A stretch of DNA of 64,000 nucleotides from Aliirhizobium smilacinae (GTDB taxonomy: Bacteria; Pseudomonadota; Alphaproteobacteria; Rhizobiales; Rhizobiaceae), in NCBI RefSeq assembly GCF_006335145.1, contig NZ_VDMN01000006.1:1-64000 (forward strand). The letters run 5' to 3'. A program made the translations under genes and the position numbers. The notes beneath the pieces were generated by a model. It saw nothing but the letters and a program-made list of their open reading frames with translations. It did not search any database and had not been told where the DNA came from. Below, in pieces: positions 8,421-16,972 of the stretch (positions within the stretch are counted from its first letter, which is position 1; the number at the start of each line of letters is the position of its first letter).

Positions 8421-9247
8421 GCGCGGCGCGCCTTGAGATAGGTTTTCAGAGCTTCCGGTTCGTCCGTCTGGAAAACGCTGATGCCGGCATCCATCAAAGT
8501 GCCCCAGATGCGGTCGGGATCGGTCAGGGCAGTCTTGTCCACCCATTCGCCGCTGGCTTCCATGTTCAGCGTGTTCGTCCACAGCGCCATGCCGGCGTCG
8601 CGGAACATCTGACGGTTGTCGGCGATCGTTTCCAGACGGTCGAAGCGCATCTCGCACATGAACGGTTTGATTTCGGAAAGCAGTGCCATCGTCTCCTGAA
8701 ACCCGGTTTCGGTGAATTTTGCCATCGCCATAAAAGGCACGCCTTCGATGTTCTGGGCAAGCACCCAGTCCAGTTCCTCGCGGGTCATGACGCGGGTTTT
8801 CAGATCGACATAGGGCGCGGCGTTCATTTCACGGGCACAGGCGGCGACTTCAGAAAACAGGCCGCGATCCTTGAGGTCGAGGTCGGCGAAAACGCGGCCG
8901 CGGATGATTTCCAGCGCCTGCTTCAACGTCGGGATACGCTGGTCGGTCGCGGGGCGATGTGCTCCGCCGTCATCCTCGCGCAGGGCGATCGCCTGCAGTT
9001 CGGCCATGGTGAATGTTTCGGCGTCGCGATCGATGCCGGCCATACGCAGCAGCGTGTCATCGTGCATGATGAACAGCTCACCATCGATGCTCTTGCGGAT
9101 GTCGAGTTCGACGATATCGGCGCCGACGGCGATCGCCCGCTCGATGGCGGCCAGGCTGTTTTCCGGTGCGCCATGCCAGGCGCCGCGATGGGCGACGATA
9201 GCGGGATCGCGTTTCTGGTCGGCAATATAATCTACGTAGTGAGTCAT
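8417..9247 (-). CDS. Glycerophosphodiester phosphodiesterase (second of tandem pair)
   Basis: This 276-residue cytoplasmic GDPD-family enzyme would hydrolyse glycerophosphodiesters to an alcohol and a phosphate monoester. The catalytic landmarks are AHRG (His20, Arg21), ENSLAAIERA, VELDI (Glu47, Asp49) and MHDDTL (His62). The C-terminal ISVFQTDEPEAL matches the GDPD barrel end. No signal peptide is visible, so the substrate is presumably imported first. AAGGAAA precedes the start. It is a paralogue of the next gene upstream. Confidence 0.9.
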   Translation of the reverse strand: MTHYVDYIADQKRDPAIVAHRGAWHGAPENSLAAIERAIAVGADIVELDIRKSIDGELFIMHDDTLLRMAGIDRDAETFTMAELQAIALREDDGGAHRPATDQRIPTLKQALEIIRGRVFADLDLKDRGLFSEVAACAREMNAAPYVDLKTRVMTREELDWVLAQNIEGVPFMAMAKFTETGFQETMALLSEIKPFMCEMRFDRLETIADNRQMFRDAGMALWTNTLNMEASGEWVDKTALTDPDRIWGTLMDAGISVFQTDEPEALKTYLKARRA

Positions 9248-9270
9248 TTTACATTTTCCTTGGGGTCAAG

Positions 9271-10101
9271 TCAGGCGCGGCGGGCCGCGAGATAGGATTT
9301 GAGAGCGGCTGCCTCGTCGGTCTGAATGACCGAGATCCCGGCATCGATCAGCCGTCCCCAGACGGCGTCGGGATCGAGAAGGGCAGCGGTATCGGTGAAG
9401 CCGGCGCAGGCGACGCTATCGAGCGTGTTGACCCAGAGTGCCATGCCGTTGTCACGCAGCGGGCCATCGAGAGCGGCAAGCTGTTCGAGGTCATCGAAAT
9501 AGATTTCGCAGACTGTGGGTGCGAGTTCGCTCAGCAATGCGATTTGCGTGGCGGCGCCTTGTACGTTGAGCCGGGTCTTTGCCAAAAACAGGACTTCGTG
9601 CGGTACGATCGTTTCGCGGATCCAGGCGAGATCCTTTTCGCTCTTCAGCGATGCCCAGAAATCCACTTCGGCTTCGACGCCCATGGTTTTGGCGAGAGCG
9701 ATGACATCCGGGATGACGTCCCGTTGCTTGACGTCGAGATGCAGGAAAATGCGGCCCTTGGTCAGTTCGAACACCTCGGTAAGGCTCGGCAGTTTTTCCG
9801 TGGTGAAGGCGTTATCGGGGCCACCATCGCGGTTGCGCAGGGCAAGCGCGGAAAGTTGCTGCGACGACAGGTTTTCCGGTGCCGTGTCGAGACCGGCCAT
9901 CCGCTCCAGCGTCTCGTCATGCAGCAGACACAGTCCGCCATCGGCTGCACGGCGGACATCGATCTCGACGGCTTCGTAACCGGCATCGATCGCCCGTTGA
10001 ATGGCGAGAAGACTGTTTTCCGGCGCATCCCGCCAGATGCCGCGATGCGCAACGATGGCGCAGTCGCGGGATTTATCGGCAATAAAGCTTCCGTAATTCA
10101 C
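9271..10101 (-). CDS. Glycerophosphodiester phosphodiesterase (first of tandem pair)
   Basis: A second 276-residue GDPD has the same layout: AHRG (His19, Arg20), VEID (Glu46, Asp48) and LHDETL (His61). It is identical in length to its neighbour and clearly related along its whole length, as in DAGISV-QTDE near the C-terminus, so the pair arose by tandem duplication. The start is a GTG whose last bases overlap the stop of the ATPase gene. The two enzymes may differ in headgroup preference. Confidence 0.9.
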   Translation of the reverse strand: MNYGSFIADKSRDCAIVAHRGIWRDAPENSLLAIQRAIDAGYEAVEIDVRRAADGGLCLLHDETLERMAGLDTAPENLSSQQLSALALRNRDGGPDNAFTTEKLPSLTEVFELTKGRIFLHLDVKQRDVIPDVIALAKTMGVEAEVDFWASLKSEKDLAWIRETIVPHEVLFLAKTRLNVQGAATQIALLSELAPTVCEIYFDDLEQLAALDGPLRDNGMALWVNTLDSVACAGFTDTAALLDPDAVWGRLIDAGISVIQTDEAAALKSYLAARRA

Positions 10102-11228
10102 TGGTATTCCTTCACCGATGCAGATGCGGATCTTGCGTCGCCGAAGGCGCCGGGAATGGCGCGGCCGTTTTCGCCGTCGAAGAGATGCAGGCGGGCCTGG
10201 GGGAAGGAGAGCGACAAAGTCTGCGTCGTATCTATCTCGACACCGAAGGGCATGGCGATCCGCAGGGTCTGCTCGGCGATTTTCGTTTCGAGAATTTCGT
10301 GGGAGCCAAGGTCTTCACGATAGCGGATCTCGGTCTTGATCGAGCCACCGGCATTCACGGAAATGTCCTCCGGTCGGATGCCGAGCCGGAAGCTGCCTTC
10401 GCCCGCATAGTTGGCGACGACCTGACCATCTGCCAGCCGCAGCACGTGGCCGTCACCCGTCACATCGAGAATGTTCATTGGCGGCGAACCGATGAACTTT
10501 GCGACGAAGACCGAAGCTGGGTTGTGGTAGATCGCCTTGGGCGTATCGAACTGTTCTATATGACCCTTGTTGAGAATGAGGATGCGGTCGGCAAGCGTCA
10601 TCGCCTCCACCTGATCGTGGGTGACGAAGACGCTGGTGGCGCCGATGCGGCGGTGCAGTTCGGCCAGTTCGACACGCATATCGTGGCGTAGCTGCGCATC
10701 GAGATTGGACAGCGGCTCGTCGAACAACAGTACGCCCGGCTCGCGGATGATGGCGCGGCCGATCGCGACACGCTGGCGCTGGCCGCCGGACAGCTGCCCG
10801 GGCTTGCGGGTGAGAAAGTCGGCGAGGCCCAGCATTTTTGCGACAGTTGCGACGCGCTCGGTACGCTCGGCCTTGGAAACGCCGGCAACCTTGAGGCTGT
10901 AGGCCATGTTCTCGGCCACCGTCATATGTGGATAGAGCGCATAGTTCTGGAACACCATGGCGCAGCCGCGATGTTTTGGTTCCAGATCCTGCACCTCACG
11001 GCCGCCGATGACGATCTTGCCGCCGGACACCCGTTCCAGACCGGCGATCATCTGCAGAAGCGTGGACTTGCCGCAACCCGACGGGCCGAGCACGACGGTA
11101 AACTCACCGGGGCGCAGCGAGACGTCGATCGGCGGGATGATGGTGGTCCTGGCGTCATAGGACTTGGTGACGCCGATCAGCTGAATTTCGGCCGCGGCGG
11201 CGCGAATGCTTAAGTCGATGGAGGTCAT
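10098..11228 (-). CDS. CUT1 ABC importer ATPase, UgpC/MalK type
   Basis: This 376-residue ATP-binding protein energises the importer encoded upstream. It has Walker A GPSGCGKST, the signature LSGGQRQRVAIGRA, Walker B LLFDEPLSNLD and a C-terminal OB-type regulatory domain of the MalK/UgpC kind (GIRPEDI). CUT1 ATPases work as homodimers beneath two permeases. The neighbouring glycerophosphodiesterases make a Ugp-like substrate more likely than a sugar. It overlaps the downstream GDPD gene by four bases. Confidence 0.9.
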   Translation of the reverse strand: MTSIDLSIRAAAAEIQLIGVTKSYDARTTIIPPIDVSLRPGEFTVVLGPSGCGKSTLLQMIAGLERVSGGKIVIGGREVQDLEPKHRGCAMVFQNYALYPHMTVAENMAYSLKVAGVSKAERTERVATVAKMLGLADFLTRKPGQLSGGQRQRVAIGRAIIREPGVLLFDEPLSNLDAQLRHDMRVELAELHRRIGATSVFVTHDQVEAMTLADRILILNKGHIEQFDTPKAIYHNPASVFVAKFIGSPPMNILDVTGDGHVLRLADGQVVANYAGEGSFRLGIRPEDISVNAGGSIKTEIRYREDLGSHEILETKIAEQTLRIAMPFGVEIDTTQTLSLSFPQARLHLFDGENGRAIPGAFGDARSASASVKEYQ

Positions 11229-11232
11229 GAGA

Positions 11233-12150
11233 TCATTTCTCCGAAAGAACGAGGCCCTGGACCAGAAAACGCTGCAGAAGAGCGATCATCGTCAGGGGAA
11301 CAAGGGAGACGAGCACGGCACCGGCCATGATCATCGGGAAATCGGGAACCTGTCCGTCGGCATCCGGCACGAGGCGAGCAAGGCCGACTACGGCAGTCTG
11401 CATGTCGGGCGTCGAGGCGCCGACCAGCGGCCACAGATATTGCGTCCAGCCGCTGAGAAAAGTGAGGACGAACAGCGACGCGACGCTGGGGCGGGCAAGC
11501 GGCAGCAGGATATCGAACAGGAAACGGATCGGGCCTGCGCCATCCATGCGCGCCGCCTTGAACAGGTCCTTGGGCAGCGTCATGAAAAACTGGCGGAACA
11601 GGAAGGTGCCGGTGCCGTGCGCGACGAGTGGCGCGATCAGGCCGAAATGCGTGTTGAGCACGCTCAGTTCCAGATGCACCGGAGCACCGAAAGCGCCCGC
11701 GATCAGGTCGTTGAGGCCGGTCACGTCGAGCACCGCATTGAGCGGCGAGAAGATGTTCGAGGCGACCTGATAGGTAGTGATCACGCGGATATCGAGTGGC
11801 AGCATGATCGTTGCGAGGATAAGCGCGAAGACCACACCAGCCCAGCGGATGCGGAAATAGACGATCGCATAGGCCGACAGGAAGGACAGGGCGCAGGTTG
11901 CCAACGCGTTGGAGAAGGCCACGATCATGCTGTTGAGCATCTGGATCGGGATACGCGTGTCGTTGATGACCTTGCCCATATTGGCGAACAGTTCTGTGCC
12001 CGGAACCCAGGCCAAGCCATTTTGCAGCATGTATTCGTAGGATTGCGACGCAGTGGAGAGCGTCAGGTAGAGCGGTCCGACGATATAGAGGATGCCGATG
12101 GCCAGAAGTATGCCGGCGGCGATGTTGATGGAGCGTGCGTTCTCGACCAT
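11233..12150 (-). CDS. CUT1 ABC importer permease, UgpE type
   Basis: The 305-residue inner-membrane protein has about six hydrophobic segments and the EAA-like loop FKAARMDGAGPIRFLFDILLPLARP that contacts the ATPase. It pairs with the permease gene upstream to form the channel. The genes are three bases apart, and the ATPase gene follows four bases later. Substrate is inferred from context only. Confidence 0.88.
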   Translation of the reverse strand: MVENARSINIAAGILLAIGILYIVGPLYLTLSTASQSYEYMLQNGLAWVPGTELFANMGKVINDTRIPIQMLNSMIVAFSNALATCALSFLSAYAIVYFRIRWAGVVFALILATIMLPLDIRVITTYQVASNIFSPLNAVLDVTGLNDLIAGAFGAPVHLELSVLNTHFGLIAPLVAHGTGTFLFRQFFMTLPKDLFKAARMDGAGPIRFLFDILLPLARPSVASLFVLTFLSGWTQYLWPLVGASTPDMQTAVVGLARLVPDADGQVPDFPMIMAGAVLVSLVPLTMIALLQRFLVQGLVLSEK

Positions 12151-12153
12151 GGC

Positions 12154-13044
12154 TCAGCGCTCGTAGTTGAGGCGCCGGCCGAGGAAGACGAACTGGCAGG
12201 CTGCAAGAAGGAGAACAAAGACCATCAGGATGGCCGTCTGGGTGGAGGCGCCGGAGAGATCGAAACCGCGAAAACCATCGACATAGATCTTGTAGACGAG
12301 CAGGCTCGTCGAACCGCCCGGACCGCCTCCGGTAATGGTGTCGATCAACGCGAAAACCGAGGTGATGCTTTCGGTGAATTCCAGCACGAAGGTCAGAAAA
12401 AGCTGGGGCATTATCAGCGGCAGCTGGACATCGAAGATGCGGCGCCACGGACCGGCGCCGTCCATCGCTGCCGCCTGATACATCGTGGGCGGGATCGAGC
12501 GCAGGCCGGCCAGCAGGATGACGAAATTGAACGGAATGCCGCTCCAGACATGGGCTGCGACCAGTGTGACGAAGGCGTCGGTGCCATCGATGCCGGGATT
12601 CCACAGGCCGGGAAACAGCGTGTTGAGCGGCGCCATCAAGCCGACGAACGGGTTGAAGATGAAGGCGAAGACGACGCCGATGGAGGCGCCGGCAATGCCC
12701 TTCGGCCAGACGAGAATATTGCGCGCCGCATAGGAGAGACCGATCTTGCGGTCGGCGGCAATCGCCAGCATCAGCGGTACGATAACGGCGAGCGAGGATG
12801 CCGTCAGCATGAAGACGACTGTGCGGCCGGTGGCGGCCCAGAATTCCGGGTCCGTGAGGACGCGCCGAAAATTCTGCAGACCGACGAATTCCGAACCGCC
12901 GCCGAACGGCTGTTCAAGGAAAAACGACCAGTAGAAGGCCTGAAAGACCGGCACGTAAAAGAACAGCACGATCAGCAACATCAGCGGCGCGACCAGAAGC
13001 AGCGGCAGCCAGCGATGGCCGAACAGGGAGGATTCCGACGACAT
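12154..13044 (-). CDS. CUT1 ABC importer permease, UgpA type
   Basis: This 296-residue membrane protein shows the first-permease pattern of CUT1 systems, with a hydrophobic N-terminus (LPLLLVAPLMLLIVLFFYVPVF) and the EAA loop YQAAAMDGAGPWRRIFDVQLPLIMP. The ATG at 13044 is preceded by GGAG at good spacing, so the ten-residue upstream extension is probably untranslated. A strong hairpin separates it from the binding-protein gene. Confidence 0.88.
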   Translation of the reverse strand: MSSESSLFGHRWLPLLLVAPLMLLIVLFFYVPVFQAFYWSFFLEQPFGGGSEFVGLQNFRRVLTDPEFWAATGRTVVFMLTASSLAVIVPLMLAIAADRKIGLSYAARNILVWPKGIAGASIGVVFAFIFNPFVGLMAPLNTLFPGLWNPGIDGTDAFVTLVAAHVWSGIPFNFVILLAGLRSIPPTMYQAAAMDGAGPWRRIFDVQLPLIMPQLFLTFVLEFTESITSVFALIDTITGGGPGGSTSLLVYKIYVDGFRGFDLSGASTQTAILMVFVLLLAACQFVFLGRRLNYER

Positions 13045-13070
13045 GGAGAGAGCTCCAGAACAGAAACAGG

Positions 13071-13095
13071 GCATGGGGCGGATGCCGCCCCATGC
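13071..13095 (-). other. Intercistronic hairpin between binding-protein and permease genes
   Basis: GCATGGGGCGG and CCGCCCCATGC form an 11-bp stem with a three-base loop, directly after the binding-protein stop and before the permease start. There is no T-tract. Hairpins in this place often protect the upstream mRNA or reduce readthrough, so the binding protein is made in excess. Confidence 0.65.
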
Positions 13096-13117
13096 TGCGA
13101 AGGCTTAAAGGCCCGGA

Positions 13118-14425
13118 TCAGGGAAGCGTCTTGCCCTTGTAGGTCTGCTCGAAGCGGCGCAGCAACTGGTCGCCGCGCTTCTTGGTGTTGTCGAGCGCCA
13201 CCTGCATGGTCTGCTGGCCAGCAAAGGCCTTCTGGGTCTCTTCCATGAAGACTTCACGGAACTGGACGTAGAAACCGAGGCGGATGCCGCGGGTATCGGC
13301 AGTTGCCGGCTGGTTCATGGATTCGACGCCAACCTTGGCGGTGGCATATTTCGGCGATTTGGCGTCCGGGCTCTTGGCGATGGTATCGAGAACGTCGGTG
13401 GTGACGGGGACGTAACCGGTGGCGGCTGTGAAGAACATCTGCTGTTCCGGCTTGCGCAGGAAGTCGAGGAAGGCCTTGGCGGCTTCGATTTCGGGTTTGT
13501 CGTGGCCCTTCATGACATAGATGGAGGCGCCGCCGACAAAGGTGTTGTGGCGTTCGTAACCCTTGTACATCGGCGCCATGTTGACGGTCAGTTCGTATTT
13601 GCCGTCAAAAGCCTTGGCGGCAGCAGCGTATGAACCGGAAGACTGTTCCATCATCGCGCATTCGCCGGCATTGAAGGCGGCGGTGTAGTTGCCGGCCTTG
13701 GTATCGGCAGCGAGACGAACGAGACCTTCCTTGCGCCATTCGACCAGATTGGCGAGGTGCTTGGCGGCAAAGGTGGTGTTGATGACGTATTCGGCGTCGA
13801 GACCGTCATAGCCGTTGTGCTTGGTAGCGATCGGCAGGCCGTGACGGGCGGAGAACTGCTCCAGCACACGCCAAGTATCGCCGTCCGTGACGAACGGGCA
13901 GGCATGACCGGCAGCCTTCAGCTTGCGGGCGGCTTCGATGATCTCTTCCCAGGTTGTCGGCGTCTGCGTGATGCCGGCTTTTTCGAGTTCGGTCTTGTTC
14001 GTGTAGAACAGCAGGGTCGAGGAATTGTAGGGCTGGGCGAACAGTTTGCCCTTCGACGTTTCGTAATAGGCGCGGGCGCCGGCAATATACTGGTCCCATT
14101 TGACGTCCGGCATCAGGTCCTGAACCGGTTCGACCGCATCCGACAACATCAGGTCGAGCGTGCCGGCATCGAAGAACTGGATGAGAACCGGGTGGTTCTT
14201 GGCACGATAGGCGGCAATCGCCTTCTGCATCGACACTTCGTAGGAGCCCTGGCCGACGCAGTTGACCTTGTGCTCGCTCTGCGAGGCGTTGAACGCATCG
14301 CACTGCGCCTTGATGGCGGTTTCGACCGGGCCGGTGTTGCCGTACCAGAATTCTATGTTGGTGGCCTGTGCCGAGCCAGCACAGCCGAGAAGCGCGGCGC
14401 AGGCCGCAAGAGTGGAGATCTTCAT
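13118..14425 (-). CDS. Extracellular solute-binding protein, UgpB type
   Basis: The 435-residue periplasmic protein begins with a Sec signal peptide (MKISTLAACAALLGCAGSAQA) and continues as TNIEFWYGNTGP, the characteristic first strand of UgpB-like proteins. It would capture glycerol-3-phosphate or glycerophosphodiesters for the importer. A longer reading frame exists upstream, but the ATG at 14425 gives a proper signal peptide. It is the first gene of a seven-gene leftward operon ending with the phosphatase. Confidence 0.88.
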   Translation of the reverse strand: MKISTLAACAALLGCAGSAQATNIEFWYGNTGPVETAIKAQCDAFNASQSEHKVNCVGQGSYEVSMQKAIAAYRAKNHPVLIQFFDAGTLDLMLSDAVEPVQDLMPDVKWDQYIAGARAYYETSKGKLFAQPYNSSTLLFYTNKTELEKAGITQTPTTWEEIIEAARKLKAAGHACPFVTDGDTWRVLEQFSARHGLPIATKHNGYDGLDAEYVINTTFAAKHLANLVEWRKEGLVRLAADTKAGNYTAAFNAGECAMMEQSSGSYAAAAKAFDGKYELTVNMAPMYKGYERHNTFVGGASIYVMKGHDKPEIEAAKAFLDFLRKPEQQMFFTAATGYVPVTTDVLDTIAKSPDAKSPKYATAKVGVESMNQPATADTRGIRLGFYVQFREVFMEETQKAFAGQQTMQVALDNTKKRGDQLLRRFEQTYKGKTLP

Positions 14426-14476
14426 GTTCGCTTCGCCCTTTGGATTTCCGGACCGTGCCGGTGAATGACGAGCATT

Positions 14477-14497
14477 TGTTACACTTAGTGTGTGACA
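14477..14497. promoter_or_regulatory. Candidate operator in the ROK / binding-protein divergent region
   Basis: The arms TGTTACAC and GTGTGACA form an interrupted dyad (consensus TGTYACAC-N5-GTGTRACA) 52 bases upstream of the binding-protein start. A second, shorter dyad GATTCC-N5-GGAATC is at 14551-14567, nearer the ROK gene. ROK regulators bind such inverted repeats. Assignment to the adjacent ROK gene is inference. Confidence 0.5.
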
Positions 14498-14625
14498 GTT
14501 AATTGACGGGTTTTCGGCAGGTCGCATGGGAGGGTCGCCAATCCCAAGGGGATTCCCCAGCGGAATCTTAAGGGCATAGCGATTGTCACATGCGCATGGT
14601 AACTGATCGTGTCCCGGAGACTGTC

Positions 14626-15780
14626 ATGCCCTATTCGCCCAATACGCTGATCGAACAACAATTTCTGCGCGCTAACGACGATGCGGTGGCTTCTGCCAAC
14701 GAACGCAGCCTGCTCCGTCTGATCTGGCGGCATCCGGGGCTTTCCCGTTCGGAGCTGACGGGGCTTTCGGACCTGACGCAACAGTCCGTTCACCGCATTC
14801 TCGATACGCTGGCCGAACGTGGCATTGTTCTTCTGGGCGAACCGAAGCCGGGTCTTGGAAGCGGCCAGCCCAGTCCCATGCTGCAGATCAATGGCGGGCA
14901 CGCTTATGCCTGCGGTCTTTCCGTCACGTCGGATGTCATCGATATCTGCATCGTCGATCTTTCGGGGAAAACACTGGCGGAAAGCAGCGTTCTCCTGTGG
15001 GATCGCGGCATGCGGAAATCCCTCGAACTCGTTTACCAGGAGCTCATCGGGCACCAGCAACGTCTCGGCCTGTCAAAGGAGCGTTTTTTCGGGGTGGGGT
15101 TCGGCATTGCCGGCTTTCATCTGGACGGCACGCGTTACAACGCTTCGTTGCCGTTGCACGAATGGTCGCTGATCGAACTCGGGCCGCTGCTTTACCAGCT
15201 CTTCGGCAAGCCGGTATGGACGATGAATGGCGCCAAGGCCGGCACGATCGCCGAGATCATGTTCGGCGCCGGGCGCCATATCAAGCATCTGGCTTATCTC
15301 AGCTTCAACTACGGTTTTGGCGGGGGCCTGATCAGCGATGGCGAACTGCTGCTTGGCGGCAATGGCAATGCCGGCGAATTTTCGCAGATGTACGATCACG
15401 AGGAAAACCTGCGTCGCCCGGCGCTGCAATATCTGCTGGAAAGGCTTCAGCGCAACGGCGTCAACGTGCCATCGATCAGCTACATGCGAAAGCATTTCGA
15501 TCGCAACTGGCAGGGGGTCGAAGAATGGGTGGATGAGGTGACGCCTGCCTATAACCGTCTCGTCAATGCAATCTGGGCAGTCTACGATCCGCAGGCCATC
15601 GTTTTCGGCGGGCAAATGCCGCCCGACCTCGCGCAGATGCTGATCGACCGAACGGAATTTTTCGGCAGGCCGCGTTATGGGGCGTCACGCCCGCATCCGA
15701 AACTGATCATTTCCGAACTCGGCAGCGATGCCGCCGCAATGGGTGCAGCTGTCAGGCCGTTTCAGGCTTGCTTCTATTGA
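14626..15780 (+). CDS. ROK family transcriptional regulator
   Basis: The 384-residue protein has an N-terminal winged helix (LLRLIWRHPGLSRSELTGLSDLTQQSVHRILDTL is one helix-turn-helix region) and a ROK sugar-kinase-like domain with GVGFGIAGF and FGGGLI. The zinc motif CXCGXXGC normal in ROK proteins is absent, so ligand handling may differ. I start at the ATG at 14626, which has GGAG upstream. It is divergent from the phosphodiester importer operon and probably controls it. The next genes downstream are a separate theme. Confidence 0.82.
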   Translation: MPYSPNTLIEQQFLRANDDAVASANERSLLRLIWRHPGLSRSELTGLSDLTQQSVHRILDTLAERGIVLLGEPKPGLGSGQPSPMLQINGGHAYACGLSVTSDVIDICIVDLSGKTLAESSVLLWDRGMRKSLELVYQELIGHQQRLGLSKERFFGVGFGIAGFHLDGTRYNASLPLHEWSLIELGPLLYQLFGKPVWTMNGAKAGTIAEIMFGAGRHIKHLAYLSFNYGFGGGLISDGELLLGGNGNAGEFSQMYDHEENLRRPALQYLLERLQRNGVNVPSISYMRKHFDRNWQGVEEWVDEVTPAYNRLVNAIWAVYDPQAIVFGGQMPPDLAQMLIDRTEFFGRPRYGASRPHPKLIISELGSDAAAMGAAVRPFQACFY

Positions 15781-15881
15781 GGCGGCCGCAAGACGGAAAT
15801 CATCTTGCAAAGCTGGTCTGAAACTATTCCGTTTTTGTTGTGCCGGTCGGGACCTGCCTGAAGTAGTCTTCGGCAAACCTG

Positions 15882-16949
15882 ATGACGGGAACCTATTCGA
15901 TGACCAGTGAAAATCGTGCGCGCCTGCGTGATCTCGGCATTTGCATCGGCCATTACGAGACAGGCGTGCTCAATGCGATCACCGATGTCGCCGGTGTTGC
16001 CGTCGGCCATGTCACCTGTGTCGAAGGCGAGCGGACGCGCACCGGCGTGACGGCGATCCTGCCGCATTCCGGCAATCTGTTTCAGGACAAGGTGCCGGCG
16101 GCGCTTGCCGTGTTCAACGGTTTCGGCAAGTTCGCAGGCTCGACGCAGATCGCCGAACTCGGCGAGATCGAGACGCCGATTCTGCTGACCAACACGCTCG
16201 GTGTCGGTCGCGCGATCGAAGCGCTCAACCGGCATACGCTGGCGCAGGCCGGGAACGAGCGGGTGGTGTCACTGAATGCCGTCGTCGGCGAGACCAATGA
16301 TTCCCGGTTGAACGATATTCGCGCTGCCCGTCCGACCGTCGATGAAATGGCAAGCGCGCTTGCCGCTGCGAAGGCTGGCCGGGTCGAAGAAGGCGCGGTC
16401 GGCGCCGGCACGGGTACGGTCGCCTTCGGCCTCAAGGGCGGCATCGGCACCAGCTCGCGCGTCGTTTCGGTTGCCGGAACTTCCTACACGGTCGGTGTGC
16501 TGGTGCAGTCCAATTACGGCGGCAAGCTGACTGTGGCCGGACGGCCCTACGAAGCGGAAGGTGCTCACGACAAGGACGGCTCGATCGTCATGATCGTTGC
16601 GACCGATGCGCCGCTCTGTTCGCGCAATCTGAAGCGTATTGCCGAGCGTTGCTTTGGTGGTCTTGCGCGCACGGGTGCTGCGCTGAGCAACGGGTCGGGC
16701 GATTATGCGCTGGCATTTTCTACGGCCGAAGAGGTGCGCCGTACGCCGGAGCGCCGCAAGGCAATTGCTACCTATCCGGTTCTCTCCAACGATGTCGTCT
16801 CGCCGCTGTTCGAAGCCGTTATCGAGGCTGCCGAGGAGGCGATCCTCAATTCGATGACGATGGCGGCGACGACCCATGGCTACAATGCCGGGACTGACAA
16901 GCTTTCCACCATTCACGCCATTTCCCTCGACGCTCTCAAGCGCCGTTAA
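15882..16949 (+). CDS. P1/S58 family peptidase, DmpA type (aminopeptidase / amidase)
   Basis: This 355-residue N-terminal-nucleophile hydrolase is related to DmpA of Ochrobactrum (Brucella) anthropi, an L-aminopeptidase and D-Ala amidase/esterase that cleaves itself to expose a catalytic serine. The motif NGSGDYALAF places the predicted self-cleavage at Gly271-Ser272. An alternative ATG at 15900 (MTSENRA) is equally possible. It is 23 bases upstream of a D-amino-acid transaminase gene, which suggests release and use of D-residues. Confidence 0.88.
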   Translation: MTGTYSMTSENRARLRDLGICIGHYETGVLNAITDVAGVAVGHVTCVEGERTRTGVTAILPHSGNLFQDKVPAALAVFNGFGKFAGSTQIAELGEIETPILLTNTLGVGRAIEALNRHTLAQAGNERVVSLNAVVGETNDSRLNDIRAARPTVDEMASALAAAKAGRVEEGAVGAGTGTVAFGLKGGIGTSSRVVSVAGTSYTVGVLVQSNYGGKLTVAGRPYEAEGAHDKDGSIVMIVATDAPLCSRNLKRIAERCFGGLARTGAALSNGSGDYALAFSTAEEVRRTPERRKAIATYPVLSNDVVSPLFEAVIEAAEEAILNSMTMAATTHGYNAGTDKLSTIHAISLDALKRR

Positions 16950-16972
16950 TTATCCCCAAGACTGGAGTTCCC

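Noticed and set aside
11206..13248. 680-codon open frame antisense to the two permease genes
   Set aside because: Composition is dominated by Arg, Glu, Asp and Gln as expected from the complement of hydrophobic codons; the permeases on the other strand are clear.
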